A stretch of DNA of 49,641 nt from the NCBI GenBank assembly GCA_934717895.1, contig CAKUZO010000003.1:1-49641 (forward strand), read 5' to 3'. The stretch is from an uncultured Candidatus Melainabacteria bacterium. Lineage in GTDB: Bacteria; Cyanobacteriota; Vampirovibrionia; Gastranaerophilales; Gastranaerophilaceae. Shown here in pieces: positions 39,673 through 47,899 of the stretch (position 1 is the stretch's first letter; each line of letters opens with the position of its first letter). The notes below the pieces were generated by a model. That model was not told where the DNA came from. It saw only the letters and a list, made by a program, of their open reading frames with translations, and made no database searches. Both the position numbers and the translations under genes were made by a program.

Positions 39673-41046
39673 ATGGAGCAAACAGTCAATACGATACTAA
39701 ATATATTTTTAATAGCATTTTTATTGTTTTCTAACGGATTTTTTGTTGCGTCAGAATTCGCAATGGTTAAGGTTAGAAAAACGAGAATTGAACAACTTGT
39801 AAACGACGGAGATTTTAATGCAAAAATTGCACTAGAAGCATTGAAAGACTTGGATAAATTCATTGCGTCTGTTCAACTTGGTGTTACAATATCAAGCCTT
39901 GGTTTAGGTTGGGTTGGTGAAGGCACTCTTGCACATATTATTGAACCGATTTTCGATTTTCTTCCGGGAATTGGACAAAATATTGCGACACATTCGGTTT
40001 CGGCATCAATAGCGTTTGCGTTGATTACGTTTTTCCACGTTGTTTTGGGTGAACTTATTCCAAAATCAATTGCTCTTGAATATACAGAAAAGACAGCACT
40101 TTTGGTTGCCAGACCAATGCAGGTTTTGACGTTTTTCTTTAACCCGTTTATTTGGCTGTTGAACGGGTTTGGAAATTTAGTTTTGAAATTCTTGCATATC
40201 CCGCATTCTCATAAAGGCTCGCTTGTTCATTCGACAGAAGAACTTGATATGCTTGTTAATGCAAGTTATGATGGTGGTGTTTTGAACGAAACCGAAAAAG
40301 ATATGTTACATAACGTGTTTAAATTCTCTGACTTAAACGCTAGACAAGTTATGGTTCCTAGAACAGATATGGTTTGTATTCCGATTGATATGCCACTAGA
40401 AGAATTGAACAAACTTGCCGAAGAAAATCAATATACAAGATATCCGGTTTATGAAGAAGATATTGACCACATTATCGGACTTGTTCACGTAAAAGATTTA
40501 TATTCATTATCAATAAAAGATCAGGTTTGCCCTATTTCCAAGATATTGCGTGATGTTTTGCTTGTTCCTGAAACAATTACGATGGATAATTTGGTTTTGG
40601 AATTCAAAAAGCGTAAAGGGCAAATGGCAATTGTTGTAGACGAATTCGGTGGAACATCAGGTTTAATTACGTTGGAAGACGTTATTGAAGAGATTTTTGG
40701 AGATGTTCAAGACGAATTTGACGAAGAAGAAGAGGAAGAAACAGAAGAAATTAAAGAGGTCGCACCAAATACATATCTTGCAAACTCTATGATGAGATTA
40801 GACGAATTTGCTGAGTTTTTCCAAATTAACGAAAAAGAGATTGACGATGAAGATATCGACACAATTGGTGGACTTGTTGTAAAACTTTTGGGTAGAATTG
40901 CAGAAGTGAATGATACAGTGCCGTTTAATAATTTGACTTTTGTCGTTAAAGAAGTTGATGGTGCAAGAATTACTCGTTTAGAGATTATCAGGCACGATAA
41001 TGCGGAGGAAATGTCTTCAAAGGACGAAAGCAAGTCAGGGCAATAA
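39673..41046 (+). CDS. CNNM/CorC (HlyC/CorC) family membrane protein with CBS pair
   Basis: 457 residues. An N-terminal DUF21/CNNM membrane domain (about 1-200, beginning with FLIAFLLFSNGFFVASEFAM) has three or four helices; two CBS domains follow (about 215-335, with VMVPRTDMVCIP at the first strand and FGGTSGLITLEDVIEEIFGD at the end of the second); then a strongly acidic linker and a CorC_HlyC transporter-associated domain (about 365-445). Homologues are linked to Mg2+/Co2+ homeostasis (Na+/Mg2+ exchange in CNNM/CorC proteins). The old name haemolysin is misleading. Confidence 0.9.
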   Translation: MEQTVNTILNIFLIAFLLFSNGFFVASEFAMVKVRKTRIEQLVNDGDFNAKIALEALKDLDKFIASVQLGVTISSLGLGWVGEGTLAHIIEPIFDFLPGIGQNIATHSVSASIAFALITFFHVVLGELIPKSIALEYTEKTALLVARPMQVLTFFFNPFIWLLNGFGNLVLKFLHIPHSHKGSLVHSTEELDMLVNASYDGGVLNETEKDMLHNVFKFSDLNARQVMVPRTDMVCIPIDMPLEELNKLAEENQYTRYPVYEEDIDHIIGLVHVKDLYSLSIKDQVCPISKILRDVLLVPETITMDNLVLEFKKRKGQMAIVVDEFGGTSGLITLEDVIEEIFGDVQDEFDEEEEEETEEIKEVAPNTYLANSMMRLDEFAEFFQINEKEIDDEDIDTIGGLVVKLLGRIAEVNDTVPFNNLTFVVKEVDGARITRLEIIRHDNAEEMSSKDESKSGQ

Positions 41047-41145
41047 AATAAAGCGTCGATTTGTGTTCAGTAGGAAAAAATAAAGTTAGTAATGTCCTTC
41101 GAGGGCGGGAAGATGCTAGTTTATAGGCGAAGACGGTATTGGAAG

Positions 41146-41177
41146 CAGCTAGGAAGCTAGGAAGCGATGCAGCTAAG
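41146..41177. repeat. Four tandem octamers in intergenic DNA
   Basis: CAGCTAGG, AAGCTAGG, AAGCGATG, CAGCTAAG, consecutive eight-base units of the NNGCTARG form. The unit and copy number match the array inside ileS at 25195-25226 (which also has one GCGA-type degenerate unit). Confidence 0.7.
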
Positions 41178-41193
41178 CGAAACTGTCACTTTG

Positions 41194-41220
41194 GACACCG
41201 ATTCGGAGTCTATTTTATTT
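41194..41220 (+). terminator. Probable terminator of the CNNM/CorC gene
   Basis: GACaCCG (41194-41200) pairs with CGGaGTC (41204-41210), one A/A mismatch, loop ATT, followed by TATTTTATTT. Confidence 0.45.
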
Positions 41221-41348
41221 AACAAGAGATTTTGAATAGCAAGAAGATTAAGTATTCGCTATGCGCTCAAATGCTTTTTTATCAATGTTTGAGGTATGAA
41301 TAAATTACTGTTACGCTTGCGATTGAACGTTCACAAGCTCACCTGTTT

Positions 41349-42344
41349 TTATACTCTAACGCCTGTTTCTTTGTCAAAATAGTAGATATCACTTGGATTT
41401 ATGCTTAATTCAAGTGTTTTTTCTATGTTGTAGTCTGCCGGAAGTTTTGCTGAACATTTTTTATCGCCAATGTTGAAATATGCGATTTTTTCACTTCCTA
41501 AAAGTTCTGTAATTTCCACATCAACTGTTAATTTTATATCTCCACCGCAAACCATTTTTTCCGGGCGAATTCCAAGAATTACATTGTCTTTTCCAATATT
41601 TGGGAAATCCTTGCTATCAATGAAATTCATCTGTGGAGATCCTACAAAACCGGCCACAAAAGTGTTTGACGGGTTATTATAAATCTCTTCCGGACTTGCA
41701 CATTGCTGGATTTTACCTTTATCTAAAACTACAACCCTATCCCCCATTGTCAAAGCTTCTGTTTGATCATGAGTTACGTAAATGAATGTTGTTTGAAGTT
41801 TTTCGTGTAGTTTTTTGATTTCGGAACGCATTTGAACACGCAACTTTGCATCAAGGTTTGAAAGTGGTTCGTCCATCAAGAAAACTTTTGGATTTCTCAC
41901 AATAGCACGACCTAGTGCCACACGTTGTCTTTGACCGCCTGATAATTGTTTCGGTTTCCTATCTAAATATTCTCCCAAATCTAAGATTTCAGCAGCTTCT
42001 TGAACTTTTTTTTCAATAGTTGCCTTGTCTACCTTTCGCATTTTTAACCCAAAAGCAATATTTTCTCGAACTGTCATGTGTGGGTATAGTGCATAACTTT
42101 GGAAAACAAAGGCTATGTCTCTGTCTTTGGGGTGTACGTCATTAACTTTTTTATCGCCGATATAGATTTCTCCGGAAGTAATATCTTCCAGCCCCGCAAT
42201 CATTCTTAAAAGTGTAGATTTTCCGCAGCCCGAAGCTCCGACCAATACAACAAACTCTTTATCATTTATCGTCAAGTCAATATTGTCTATAACCTTTTTC
42301 TTATCATATATCTTTGTGACATTTTTTAAAATAACGTTGCTCAT
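41349..42344 (-). CDS. ABC transporter ATP-binding protein, MsmK/UgpC/MalK type
   Basis: 331 residues from ATG 42344; the ribosome-binding site GAGGG is seven bases upstream, whereas a TTG seven codons earlier is poorer. Walker A GASGCGKS is at 36-43, the signature LSGGQRQR at about 134-141, Walker B VFLMDEPLSNLD follows, and a TOBE-type regulatory domain forms the last 100 residues. This is the MalK/UgpC/MsmK group energising uptake of sugars or glycerol-phosphate. No permease or binding protein is adjacent, so it may be a shared ATPase serving several importers. It lies 24 bases downstream of the kinase gene and is probably co-transcribed with it. Confidence 0.9.
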   Translation of the reverse strand: MSNVILKNVTKIYDKKKVIDNIDLTINDKEFVVLVGASGCGKSTLLRMIAGLEDITSGEIYIGDKKVNDVHPKDRDIAFVFQSYALYPHMTVRENIAFGLKMRKVDKATIEKKVQEAAEILDLGEYLDRKPKQLSGGQRQRVALGRAIVRNPKVFLMDEPLSNLDAKLRVQMRSEIKKLHEKLQTTFIYVTHDQTEALTMGDRVVVLDKGKIQQCASPEEIYNNPSNTFVAGFVGSPQMNFIDSKDFPNIGKDNVILGIRPEKMVCGGDIKLTVDVEITELLGSEKIAYFNIGDKKCSAKLPADYNIEKTLELSINPSDIYYFDKETGVRV

Positions 42345-42368
42345 TTCGTCCCTCTGTTTTTTCAAAGT

Positions 42369-43484
42369 TTATTTAATCTTTTCTGTCGGTAAAATTATCT
42401 CAAAAGTTGTTCCTTGCATAACTGCTGAACGAATATTTATTGCTCCACCCATGCGTTTGAGAATAGTGTGTGCAGTGCCAAGTGCGAACGATCTTAAAAT
42501 AGTTTTTTTACGACCTTGTTCCAATTGCGTGTATGGCTCAAAAATACCATCAATTTCAGCTTCCGTAAGCCCCATGCCTGTGTCTGAAATTGTAATCCTT
42601 ACATAAGATTTAGTGCTATTAGGCAAGATTTTTATCCCAATTTGGTCTAATGTTTCAATTTTTGGGTTGTCTGTTTTGATTGTAATAAATCCTGCATCTG
42701 TTAGTTTTATAGATGTTTCTAAAACATTTTGCAGAACAATTTTGACAATATTTTCGTCGTTATAAATTACTTGTTTGTCAAAATTTTTGTCGTCAATATT
42801 TAATGTTAGATTTTTATTAGTAATTATATTTTCATTATTTTTTACGACTGTTTGAATTGTGTTTAATAAGTCAAAAGGCTTGATTTCATAATGAAAAAGA
42901 GAAGATTCTGCTTGCGAAAATTCCAAAAATTTATCCATAAAATGCAAAAGTTCTGCTGAATTTTTGTTGATAATTTTGATATATTTTGTTTGTTTTTCAG
43001 AAAATTCTCCACCCATGCCGTCCAGTAGTGCTTGTGAAAATCCTAGGATTGACTGAATTGGGGATTTAAAATCGTTTGAAAGTTTTGCAAGCATGACGTT
43101 TTTTTCTTTGTTAAGTCGTCCTGTTTTTTCGGCAATCGCCAATACATTAGTCATGGCTGTAACATCTCGAACAGTTATAAAAAACTGTTCTATATATCTT
43201 TTAGCGTTTACTTCGACAAAAATCTCTTTCCCATCAGCCGTAAAACCGCCTGTAACAATTGCATTTTTTTTAGCATAAGATTTTTCTGCGATTTTTATTC
43301 CGTTTATAATAAATTTATCAAGATAATAGCCTTTAATATTGTCGATTTTGGCTTCAAAAATAAAAGAAGCTTTGTCGTTGACCCAAACTATTCTTCCATC
43401 TAAATCTGTTACAAACACCGCATCAGGAAGGTGTTTGAGAACTTCTCTTGAGTTTATGTTACTAAAAAAATTAGTAAAATTCAT
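42369..43484 (-). CDS. PAS-domain sensor kinase-like protein lacking the acceptor histidine
   Basis: 371 residues, no membrane spans. A PAS domain (about 15-110, beginning LPDAVFVTDLDGRIVWVNDKA) leads to a HisKA-like helix and a HATPase domain (about 235-370). In the H-box, normally S-H-E/D-L/F-R/K-T/S-P, the sequence is LSNDFKSPIQSILGFS: Asn137 (codon at 43076-43074) replaces the phospho-acceptor His. The N-box is also weakened (NVLETSIKLT), while the G1 box ISDTGMGL is intact. It may bind ATP without autophosphorylating, acting as a pseudokinase or anti-sigma-like sensor. No response regulator gene is adjacent; the ABC ATPase follows. Confidence 0.8.
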   Translation of the reverse strand: MNFTNFFSNINSREVLKHLPDAVFVTDLDGRIVWVNDKASFIFEAKIDNIKGYYLDKFIINGIKIAEKSYAKKNAIVTGGFTADGKEIFVEVNAKRYIEQFFITVRDVTAMTNVLAIAEKTGRLNKEKNVMLAKLSNDFKSPIQSILGFSQALLDGMGGEFSEKQTKYIKIINKNSAELLHFMDKFLEFSQAESSLFHYEIKPFDLLNTIQTVVKNNENIITNKNLTLNIDDKNFDKQVIYNDENIVKIVLQNVLETSIKLTDAGFITIKTDNPKIETLDQIGIKILPNSTKSYVRITISDTGMGLTEAEIDGIFEPYTQLEQGRKKTILRSFALGTAHTILKRMGGAINIRSAVMQGTTFEIILPTEKIK

Positions 43485-43716
43485 AGTTGCAATACTTTCT
43501 TTTATGTTGTATAGTTTATATAAATTTTATATACTACACTTATTCTGTACTTTAAATATAGCATAAATTGGTTTGTTTTAGAAGATTATTAATTTTTGTA
43601 ATTTTTTTCTTACAAACTAGCAAAAAAATTTTTGTTTGTGTTTTAAAACAACAAACGAGATATAGAGTATGTAAAATTGCATAACAGCAAACCCGAGAAA
43701 GAAAGAGGAAATGACT

Positions 43717-44061
43717 ATGAACGAAATTCCTAAAAACACACAAGGTCCTAGCATTCCACAACAACCGCTTAAAGTTGAGCAAGTACAGGCTGATGCCGTA
43801 GACTCCAATGTTCAAAAAGCTCCTGATGTGCAGCCAAGAGAAATCAAGGAAATCCCTGAAAATCCGGCTGACCGCTCAACAATTAAGGTTGACAATTTAG
43901 AAAATGATTTGAAAATTTTTGCAGCAAATCCTGAATTAGCTCAAAAGGCTTTAGAGGTTGCAGAAGTAGCTGAAAAACGTTATGCAGATGCAGGTGTTGA
44001 ACAACCTGAATTAAAGGCTCTTGCAGTCGGTAAAGCATTTGTTGAAGAGTTCCAAAAATAG
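43717..44061 (+). CDS. Small unknown protein, 114 residues
   Basis: No family recognised. The N-terminal half is Pro/Gln/Glu-rich and likely disordered (IPKNTQGPSIPQQPLKVEQV); the C-terminal half (about 60-114) looks like two or three amphipathic helices. There is no signal peptide or hydrophobic span. I prefer the second ATG (43717) because GAGG is eight bases upstream of it and too close to the first ATG at 43711. It stands alone between divergent and convergent minus-strand genes. Confidence 0.55.
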   Translation: MNEIPKNTQGPSIPQQPLKVEQVQADAVDSNVQKAPDVQPREIKEIPENPADRSTIKVDNLENDLKIFAANPELAQKALEVAEVAEKRYADAGVEQPELKALAVGKAFVEEFQK

Positions 44062-44198
44062 TTTTTATATCATTGAATTGAAATAATATTCTAAAATTAC
44101 ACAGATATTTCAGTGATATTAGTGTTTTTTATGTTAAATTCTGTTGTTTGAATTCTCTTTTTATTCTAAAAGTATCAGTCGTTGGTGTTAAAATACGG

Positions 44199-45155
44199 TT
44201 ACACCAAAATTTCTATGTCGCCAACTTTTTGCCCATGAATGGTTCTGATTTCTGTGTCTTGCGGTATATGAGCCCAATGAAGGTTATCTAAAACTTTTGT
44301 TACTACAAGTTCTCTTGCTTGCATATTGCAATCAGAAATTTTTACGACAAAAGCTTCTTCTGTTTGAGTGTTCACAACAATACAAAGTCCGCCGGCTCCG
44401 ACTTTGGCAACTATATTTTTTGAATTTTTAATTATTTTAGTGTCGCTTCTGTCTTCACCACCGATAATATATGGATTATTCAAAAAAGCATTTTTGATTT
44501 TTTCATACTTCGGATTGCAGAACAAATTCAAATACCCATGCAACATATTTGTTAAAGGCATTGACATTATTGGCACTCCGCACCCGTCTGTTGTTATCGG
44601 GTATTCCTTTTTTACTTGGCAAAGCTTGTAAATTTGTTCTTTTATTGCTTGTTGGAGTGGGTGTTCCGGTTTGTCATAGGTGTTTATGTCCCACCCCTTC
44701 ATCTTGCACAATCCAAGCATCATAACGTGTTTTCCCGAGCAGTTGTTTTGCAAAAGATGCACCGGTTCGCTATTTAATAACATTTTTGTTTGTTCTGTTT
44801 TAGATAAAGGCTTATGTAGTCCACATTTTAAGCAGCTTTCGTCCAGCCCGATTTTGTCCAGAAGGTTTTTGGCTGTTTTTACGTGGATTTCTTCGCCGGC
44901 ATGAGATGCACAACAAATCGCAATTTCTGCTTCTGTCATATCGTAAAATTTATCCATACCATAATCTATTAAAAGGCTTGCCTGTAAAGGTTTTGCACAA
45001 GACCGAAGATAGAAAGGGTAACTTTTTGCGTCGCCTGTAAAGTCAAAGGCTCTGTTCTTATCAGCGAGCACAATAAAGCCATAATGTTCTTGTTCTACAA
45101 GTCCATCTCTTACAAATTCTACAAGTAGTTCCGGTTCTGTGTTATTGCTGTGCAT
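44199..45155 (-). CDS. Asparaginase II family protein (PF06089 type)
   Basis: 318 residues, resembling the thermolabile L-asparaginase family found in Rhizobium and many gut bacteria, unrelated to AnsA/AnsB. Characteristic segments: VEFVRDGLVEQEHYGFIVLAD near the start, YLRSCAKPLQA (about 49-59), CCASHAGEEIHV (about 80-92), CGLHKPL, NNCSGKHVMMLGLCK (about 138-152) and TTDGCGVPIMSMPL (about 189-202). It hydrolyses asparagine to aspartate and ammonia in the cytoplasm. Its start overlaps the preceding gene by 14 bases. Confidence 0.88.
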   Translation of the reverse strand: MHSNNTEPELLVEFVRDGLVEQEHYGFIVLADKNRAFDFTGDAKSYPFYLRSCAKPLQASLLIDYGMDKFYDMTEAEIAICCASHAGEEIHVKTAKNLLDKIGLDESCLKCGLHKPLSKTEQTKMLLNSEPVHLLQNNCSGKHVMMLGLCKMKGWDINTYDKPEHPLQQAIKEQIYKLCQVKKEYPITTDGCGVPIMSMPLTNMLHGYLNLFCNPKYEKIKNAFLNNPYIIGGEDRSDTKIIKNSKNIVAKVGAGGLCIVVNTQTEEAFVVKISDCNMQARELVVTKVLDNLHWAHIPQDTEIRTIHGQKVGDIEILV

Positions 45156-45897
45156 TCTTTTTTACCAATTCCAATAATTGAAGCATTTTTCTTTTTAGTT
45201 TTATGTTTTCGTCTTTAAGCTTAGTTATTTCATCTTCAAATTTTTGGGTGTCATTTGAATAAGTTGTTTCGTGTTGCGGAACAGCTGTGTAATCAAGAAT
45301 AAATCGTTTTTTCGCTTCTTTCTTTAATTCGAGAACGGATTTTATGCGTTCTTCCGAAATAAGTCCGAGCTTAATCATTATTTCTCCAAACTTCTTATCA
45401 GAATTTTCATTTTGAGCATTTCTGTATGCTAAAATAGACCTTTGAAGATCATCGACCGTGATTTCTTCTTTATGTTTAAAATATTCACCTATTCTGAATT
45501 TGCCAGCTATATAGCCCGCCATGGCGTGAATTTCTTTTGATTCAGTTGTTTTAATAAAATTTTGTTCTAAGCAAAGTTCATAATATTTCGCAACTTCTTC
45601 CATTGAAAGAAAATTGTTGACAGAAATTTCAATCATACTATAACCGTCGGCACAACCTTGAAGAAAGTTGTATATGTTTGTGTCTAGCCCGTAACGATGT
45701 TCAGCAAGTTCTGTTTTGCCTTTAAAAGTTAGGGTTGGAATAAAAGTTGAGAAAATCTCATCTTTGTGTTCTCTTAAAAAATCTTCGCAAGATTTTGCTT
45801 GCATTTCTTCTGCGAGTTTAAGGTATAAAACCTGTTTAATCCAAAATGGGACATCTAAAACCTTGTTTAAAAACATTTCAAAAATATTCTTTTTCAA
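45142..45897 (-). CDS. MshEN-like domain protein with C-terminal coiled coil
   Basis: 251 residues from a TTG start supported by AGAGG five bases upstream. The middle holds a segment like the N-terminal domain of GspE/MshE proteins: KKFGEIMIKLGLISEERIKSVLELKKE (about 164-190), preceded by TVDDLQRSILAYRN. Such MshEN domains can bind c-di-GMP. The N-terminal 120 residues are helical, with a DUF4388-like flavour, and the last 40 form a coiled coil (DEITKLKDENIKLKRKMLQLLEL). No ATPase is attached. With a diguanylate cyclase, pilus and flagellar genes in the window, a c-di-GMP link is possible but unproven. It leads the asparaginase gene. Confidence 0.55.
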   Translation of the reverse strand: MKKNIFEMFLNKVLDVPFWIKQVLYLKLAEEMQAKSCEDFLREHKDEIFSTFIPTLTFKGKTELAEHRYGLDTNIYNFLQGCADGYSMIEISVNNFLSMEEVAKYYELCLEQNFIKTTESKEIHAMAGYIAGKFRIGEYFKHKEEITVDDLQRSILAYRNAQNENSDKKFGEIMIKLGLISEERIKSVLELKKEAKKRFILDYTAVPQHETTYSNDTQKFEDEITKLKDENIKLKRKMLQLLELVKKNAQQ

Positions 45898-46017
45898 ATC
45901 AACCTCTCAAAAATACTATGTGTTTCAATTATAACATATTATTTATATTTATTCAAGCCCCTAAAATAAACTTAAAAATTACCGGAACAGGGGATTGAAA
46001 TATTCTTCCTTGCGGTA

Positions 46018-46046
46018 TTGATTTATTTCTTTAAAAATTGTATCAT
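46018..46046 (+). promoter_or_regulatory. Promoter of the VKOR-DsbA / queH operon
   Basis: TTGATT (46018-46023), 17 bases, TATCAT (46041-46046); start near 46053, then the ribosome-binding site TAGGAGA ahead of ATG 46074. Confidence 0.5.
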
Positions 46047-46073
46047 AACTATATTGATAGGAGAACTTTATTT

Positions 46074-47267
46074 ATGGAAAAGATTATGAAAAAGAAAATT
46101 TCAATAGCAATCATTGCTCTTGTTGGAATTGTTACAACTATAAAATTGGCGATAATTTATTACAGTGCAAATTTTGATCAATTTGCATTGCCAAGTTTTT
46201 GTTCAATAAACGAATTTATTGACTGTGACGGGATTGCCAAAACGACTGAATCACAGTTTTTAGGGATTCCTTTGGCTTATTGGGGAATGTTTTACTATGC
46301 GTTCGTTTTTGGAATGCTTTTTGCAGATAAATTGAAGAAATTCAAATTATTTAAGTTTATGGAAGTTTTCAAAAATCCCCTTGATTACGTTGCATCATTG
46401 GGATTGTTTGCGTTTGTTGTGTCTATGATTTTGTTATGTCTAAGCTTGTTTGATATTAAAAAACTATGTATTTTATGCGCTTTTACATATATTTTAAACC
46501 TTGCAATCGGCTGTGTTGCAACAGATTTCAAAAACGGTGGTTTTGTTCATTCTATTAAACAAAGTGTTCAAGACTTTTTAGATGCAATCAAAATCAAAAA
46601 ATATCTAATCGCATTTATAGCTGTAATGGCAGTTGCTGTTGGGTTTTTGACTTATACCAGAGTTACGTTTAAGTTTGCTCCACAAGTAAAACGTCAGATG
46701 GAATTTAAAGAATTCAGACACAAGAAAAACCAATATGCTGTAAAGGGAAATCTTTTGGGTGATGAGAATGCAAAAGTTGTTGTAAATGTATATTCAGACT
46801 ACCAATGTCCGATTTGCCCTGTGCACAATGTTATGATGCATAAACTTGCAAAGGAAATGAAGAATGTCAAAATCGTTCATAGAAATTATCCTTTGGATAC
46901 AGAGTGTAATCCATATTTGCAAAGCCCATTCCATATTGGATCTTGTGTTGATGCAAGATATTCAGTTGCCGCTGAAAAACAAGGTCGTCTATGGGAAATG
47001 AATGAGATTTTGTTTGAAAATAAACCTCAGACAGAAGAAGCTATTTTAAAATTGGCAGAAAAAGCGAAATTTGATACACAAAAACTTCAAGAAGATGCGA
47101 ATAGTACTGAAACTTTTGAAAAAATTAAGGCAGATATTGATTTTGCAGCTCATAAAGGTATAAACGGAACTCCGACAACTATGATTAATAATGAGGCTTA
47201 TGTAGGAGTGAAAACGTACAAAGAATTCAAAGAATGGGTGGAAAAGTATGGAGCAGAAGAAAGATAA
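46074..47267 (+). CDS. Vitamin K epoxide reductase fused to a DsbA-like thioredoxin domain
   Basis: 397 residues from ATG 46074, which has AGGAGA nine bases upstream; the upstream ATG at 46038 lacks one. The N-terminal VKOR domain (about 8-150) has loop cysteines C43 and C51 and the active pair C132-I-L-C135, embedded in four or five membrane helices. A further helix (about 176-195) leads to a periplasmic DsbA-like domain with CPIC at 245-248 and the cis-proline segment GTPTTMIN. Together they would form disulfides in exported proteins, with VKOR re-oxidising the DsbA part using quinone. Cyanobacteria carry VKOR-thioredoxin fusions, and this version uses a DsbA-type partner. It overlaps queH by 20 bases. 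Confidence 0.9.
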   Translation: MEKIMKKKISIAIIALVGIVTTIKLAIIYYSANFDQFALPSFCSINEFIDCDGIAKTTESQFLGIPLAYWGMFYYAFVFGMLFADKLKKFKLFKFMEVFKNPLDYVASLGLFAFVVSMILLCLSLFDIKKLCILCAFTYILNLAIGCVATDFKNGGFVHSIKQSVQDFLDAIKIKKYLIAFIAVMAVAVGFLTYTRVTFKFAPQVKRQMEFKEFRHKKNQYAVKGNLLGDENAKVVVNVYSDYQCPICPVHNVMMHKLAKEMKNVKIVHRNYPLDTECNPYLQSPFHIGSCVDARYSVAAEKQGRLWEMNEILFENKPQTEEAILKLAEKAKFDTQKLQEDANSTETFEKIKADIDFAAHKGINGTPTTMINNEAYVGVKTYKEFKEWVEKYGAEER

Positions 47268-47793
47268 AATAGTTCTTCATGCCTGTTGTGGAATTTGTTC
47301 CGGATATCCTGTGTCTAGCTTGATAGATGCAGGATATCAAGTTGTTGTGTATTTTTACAATCCAAATATTTATCCGTCAGAAGAATATCAAAAACGACTT
47401 GATGCGGAACGCACATTATGCAAACATTTTGGCTGTGAATTAATTGAAGCCGAATATAATCCGCAAGAGTTTTATGAAGTTGCAAAAGGTTTAGAAAAAG
47501 AGCCCGAGCGAGGAAAAAGGTGTGATAAATGTTTTGAACTTCGTCTAAAAAAGACGGCAGAATTTGCAAAATCTCGTGGAATAAAAACTTTCACGACATC
47601 AATTGTAATAAGTCCGCACAAAAATTTTCAAAAACTTTCAGAAATAGGGCAACAAATTGCCAAAGAAAATGATTTAGAGTTCCTTGCGATAGATTTTAAA
47701 AAGAAAGACGGTTTTTTAAAAACAAATAAAATTTCCAAAGAATTAGGGCTTTACAGACAAAATTATTGCGGGTGTAAATTTAGTATGAGATAA
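47248..47793 (+). CDS. queH: Epoxyqueuosine reductase QueH
   Basis: 181 residues of the DUF208/QueH family, a non-cobalamin alternative to QueG that reduces epoxyqueuosine to queuosine in tRNA. The cysteine motifs are intact: HACCGICSG (C13, C14, C17), RCDKCFELR (about 90-98) and NYCGCKF at the C-terminus; they bind an iron-sulfur cluster and a second iron site. FYNPNIYPSEEYQKR and TTSIVISPHKN are family blocks. The start lies 20 bases inside the VKOR-DsbA gene. Confidence 0.93.
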   Translation: MEQKKDKIVLHACCGICSGYPVSSLIDAGYQVVVYFYNPNIYPSEEYQKRLDAERTLCKHFGCELIEAEYNPQEFYEVAKGLEKEPERGKRCDKCFELRLKKTAEFAKSRGIKTFTTSIVISPHKNFQKLSEIGQQIAKENDLEFLAIDFKKKDGFLKTNKISKELGLYRQNYCGCKFSMR

Positions 47794-47899
47794 ATCATCT
47801 GTTTATATTATGAATATTTGGGAAAATATAATATAATAGATGTGGCAAAGTTTGATTTGTACAAAAAAATAATTAAAGAAGAGAAAAAAGGATATAAAA

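Larger units (their letters stand above)
41047..41348. other. Gene-free stretch with octamer array and terminator
   Basis: About 300 bases between convergent genes. It contains the four-unit octamer array (41146-41177) and a terminator-like hairpin (41194-41220). The right third, 41221-41348, shows a loose inverted repeat around CTCAAATG...TTTGAGG (about 41267-41297) and no reading frame. No tRNA-like cloverleaf was found. Confidence 0.6.

Noticed and set aside
39673..41046. Haemolysin
   Set aside because: The HlyC/CorC label is historical; the domains are CNNM, CBS and CorC, consistent with cation homeostasis.
41146..41177. CRISPR-like short repeats
   Set aside because: Units are eight bases with no spacers between them and no cas genes nearby, so this is a short tandem repeat, not an array.
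41221..41348. tRNA or other stable RNA in the 41.2-41.3 kb spacer
   Set aside because: No T-loop (TTCGA-type) sequence or acceptor stem pairing could be found.
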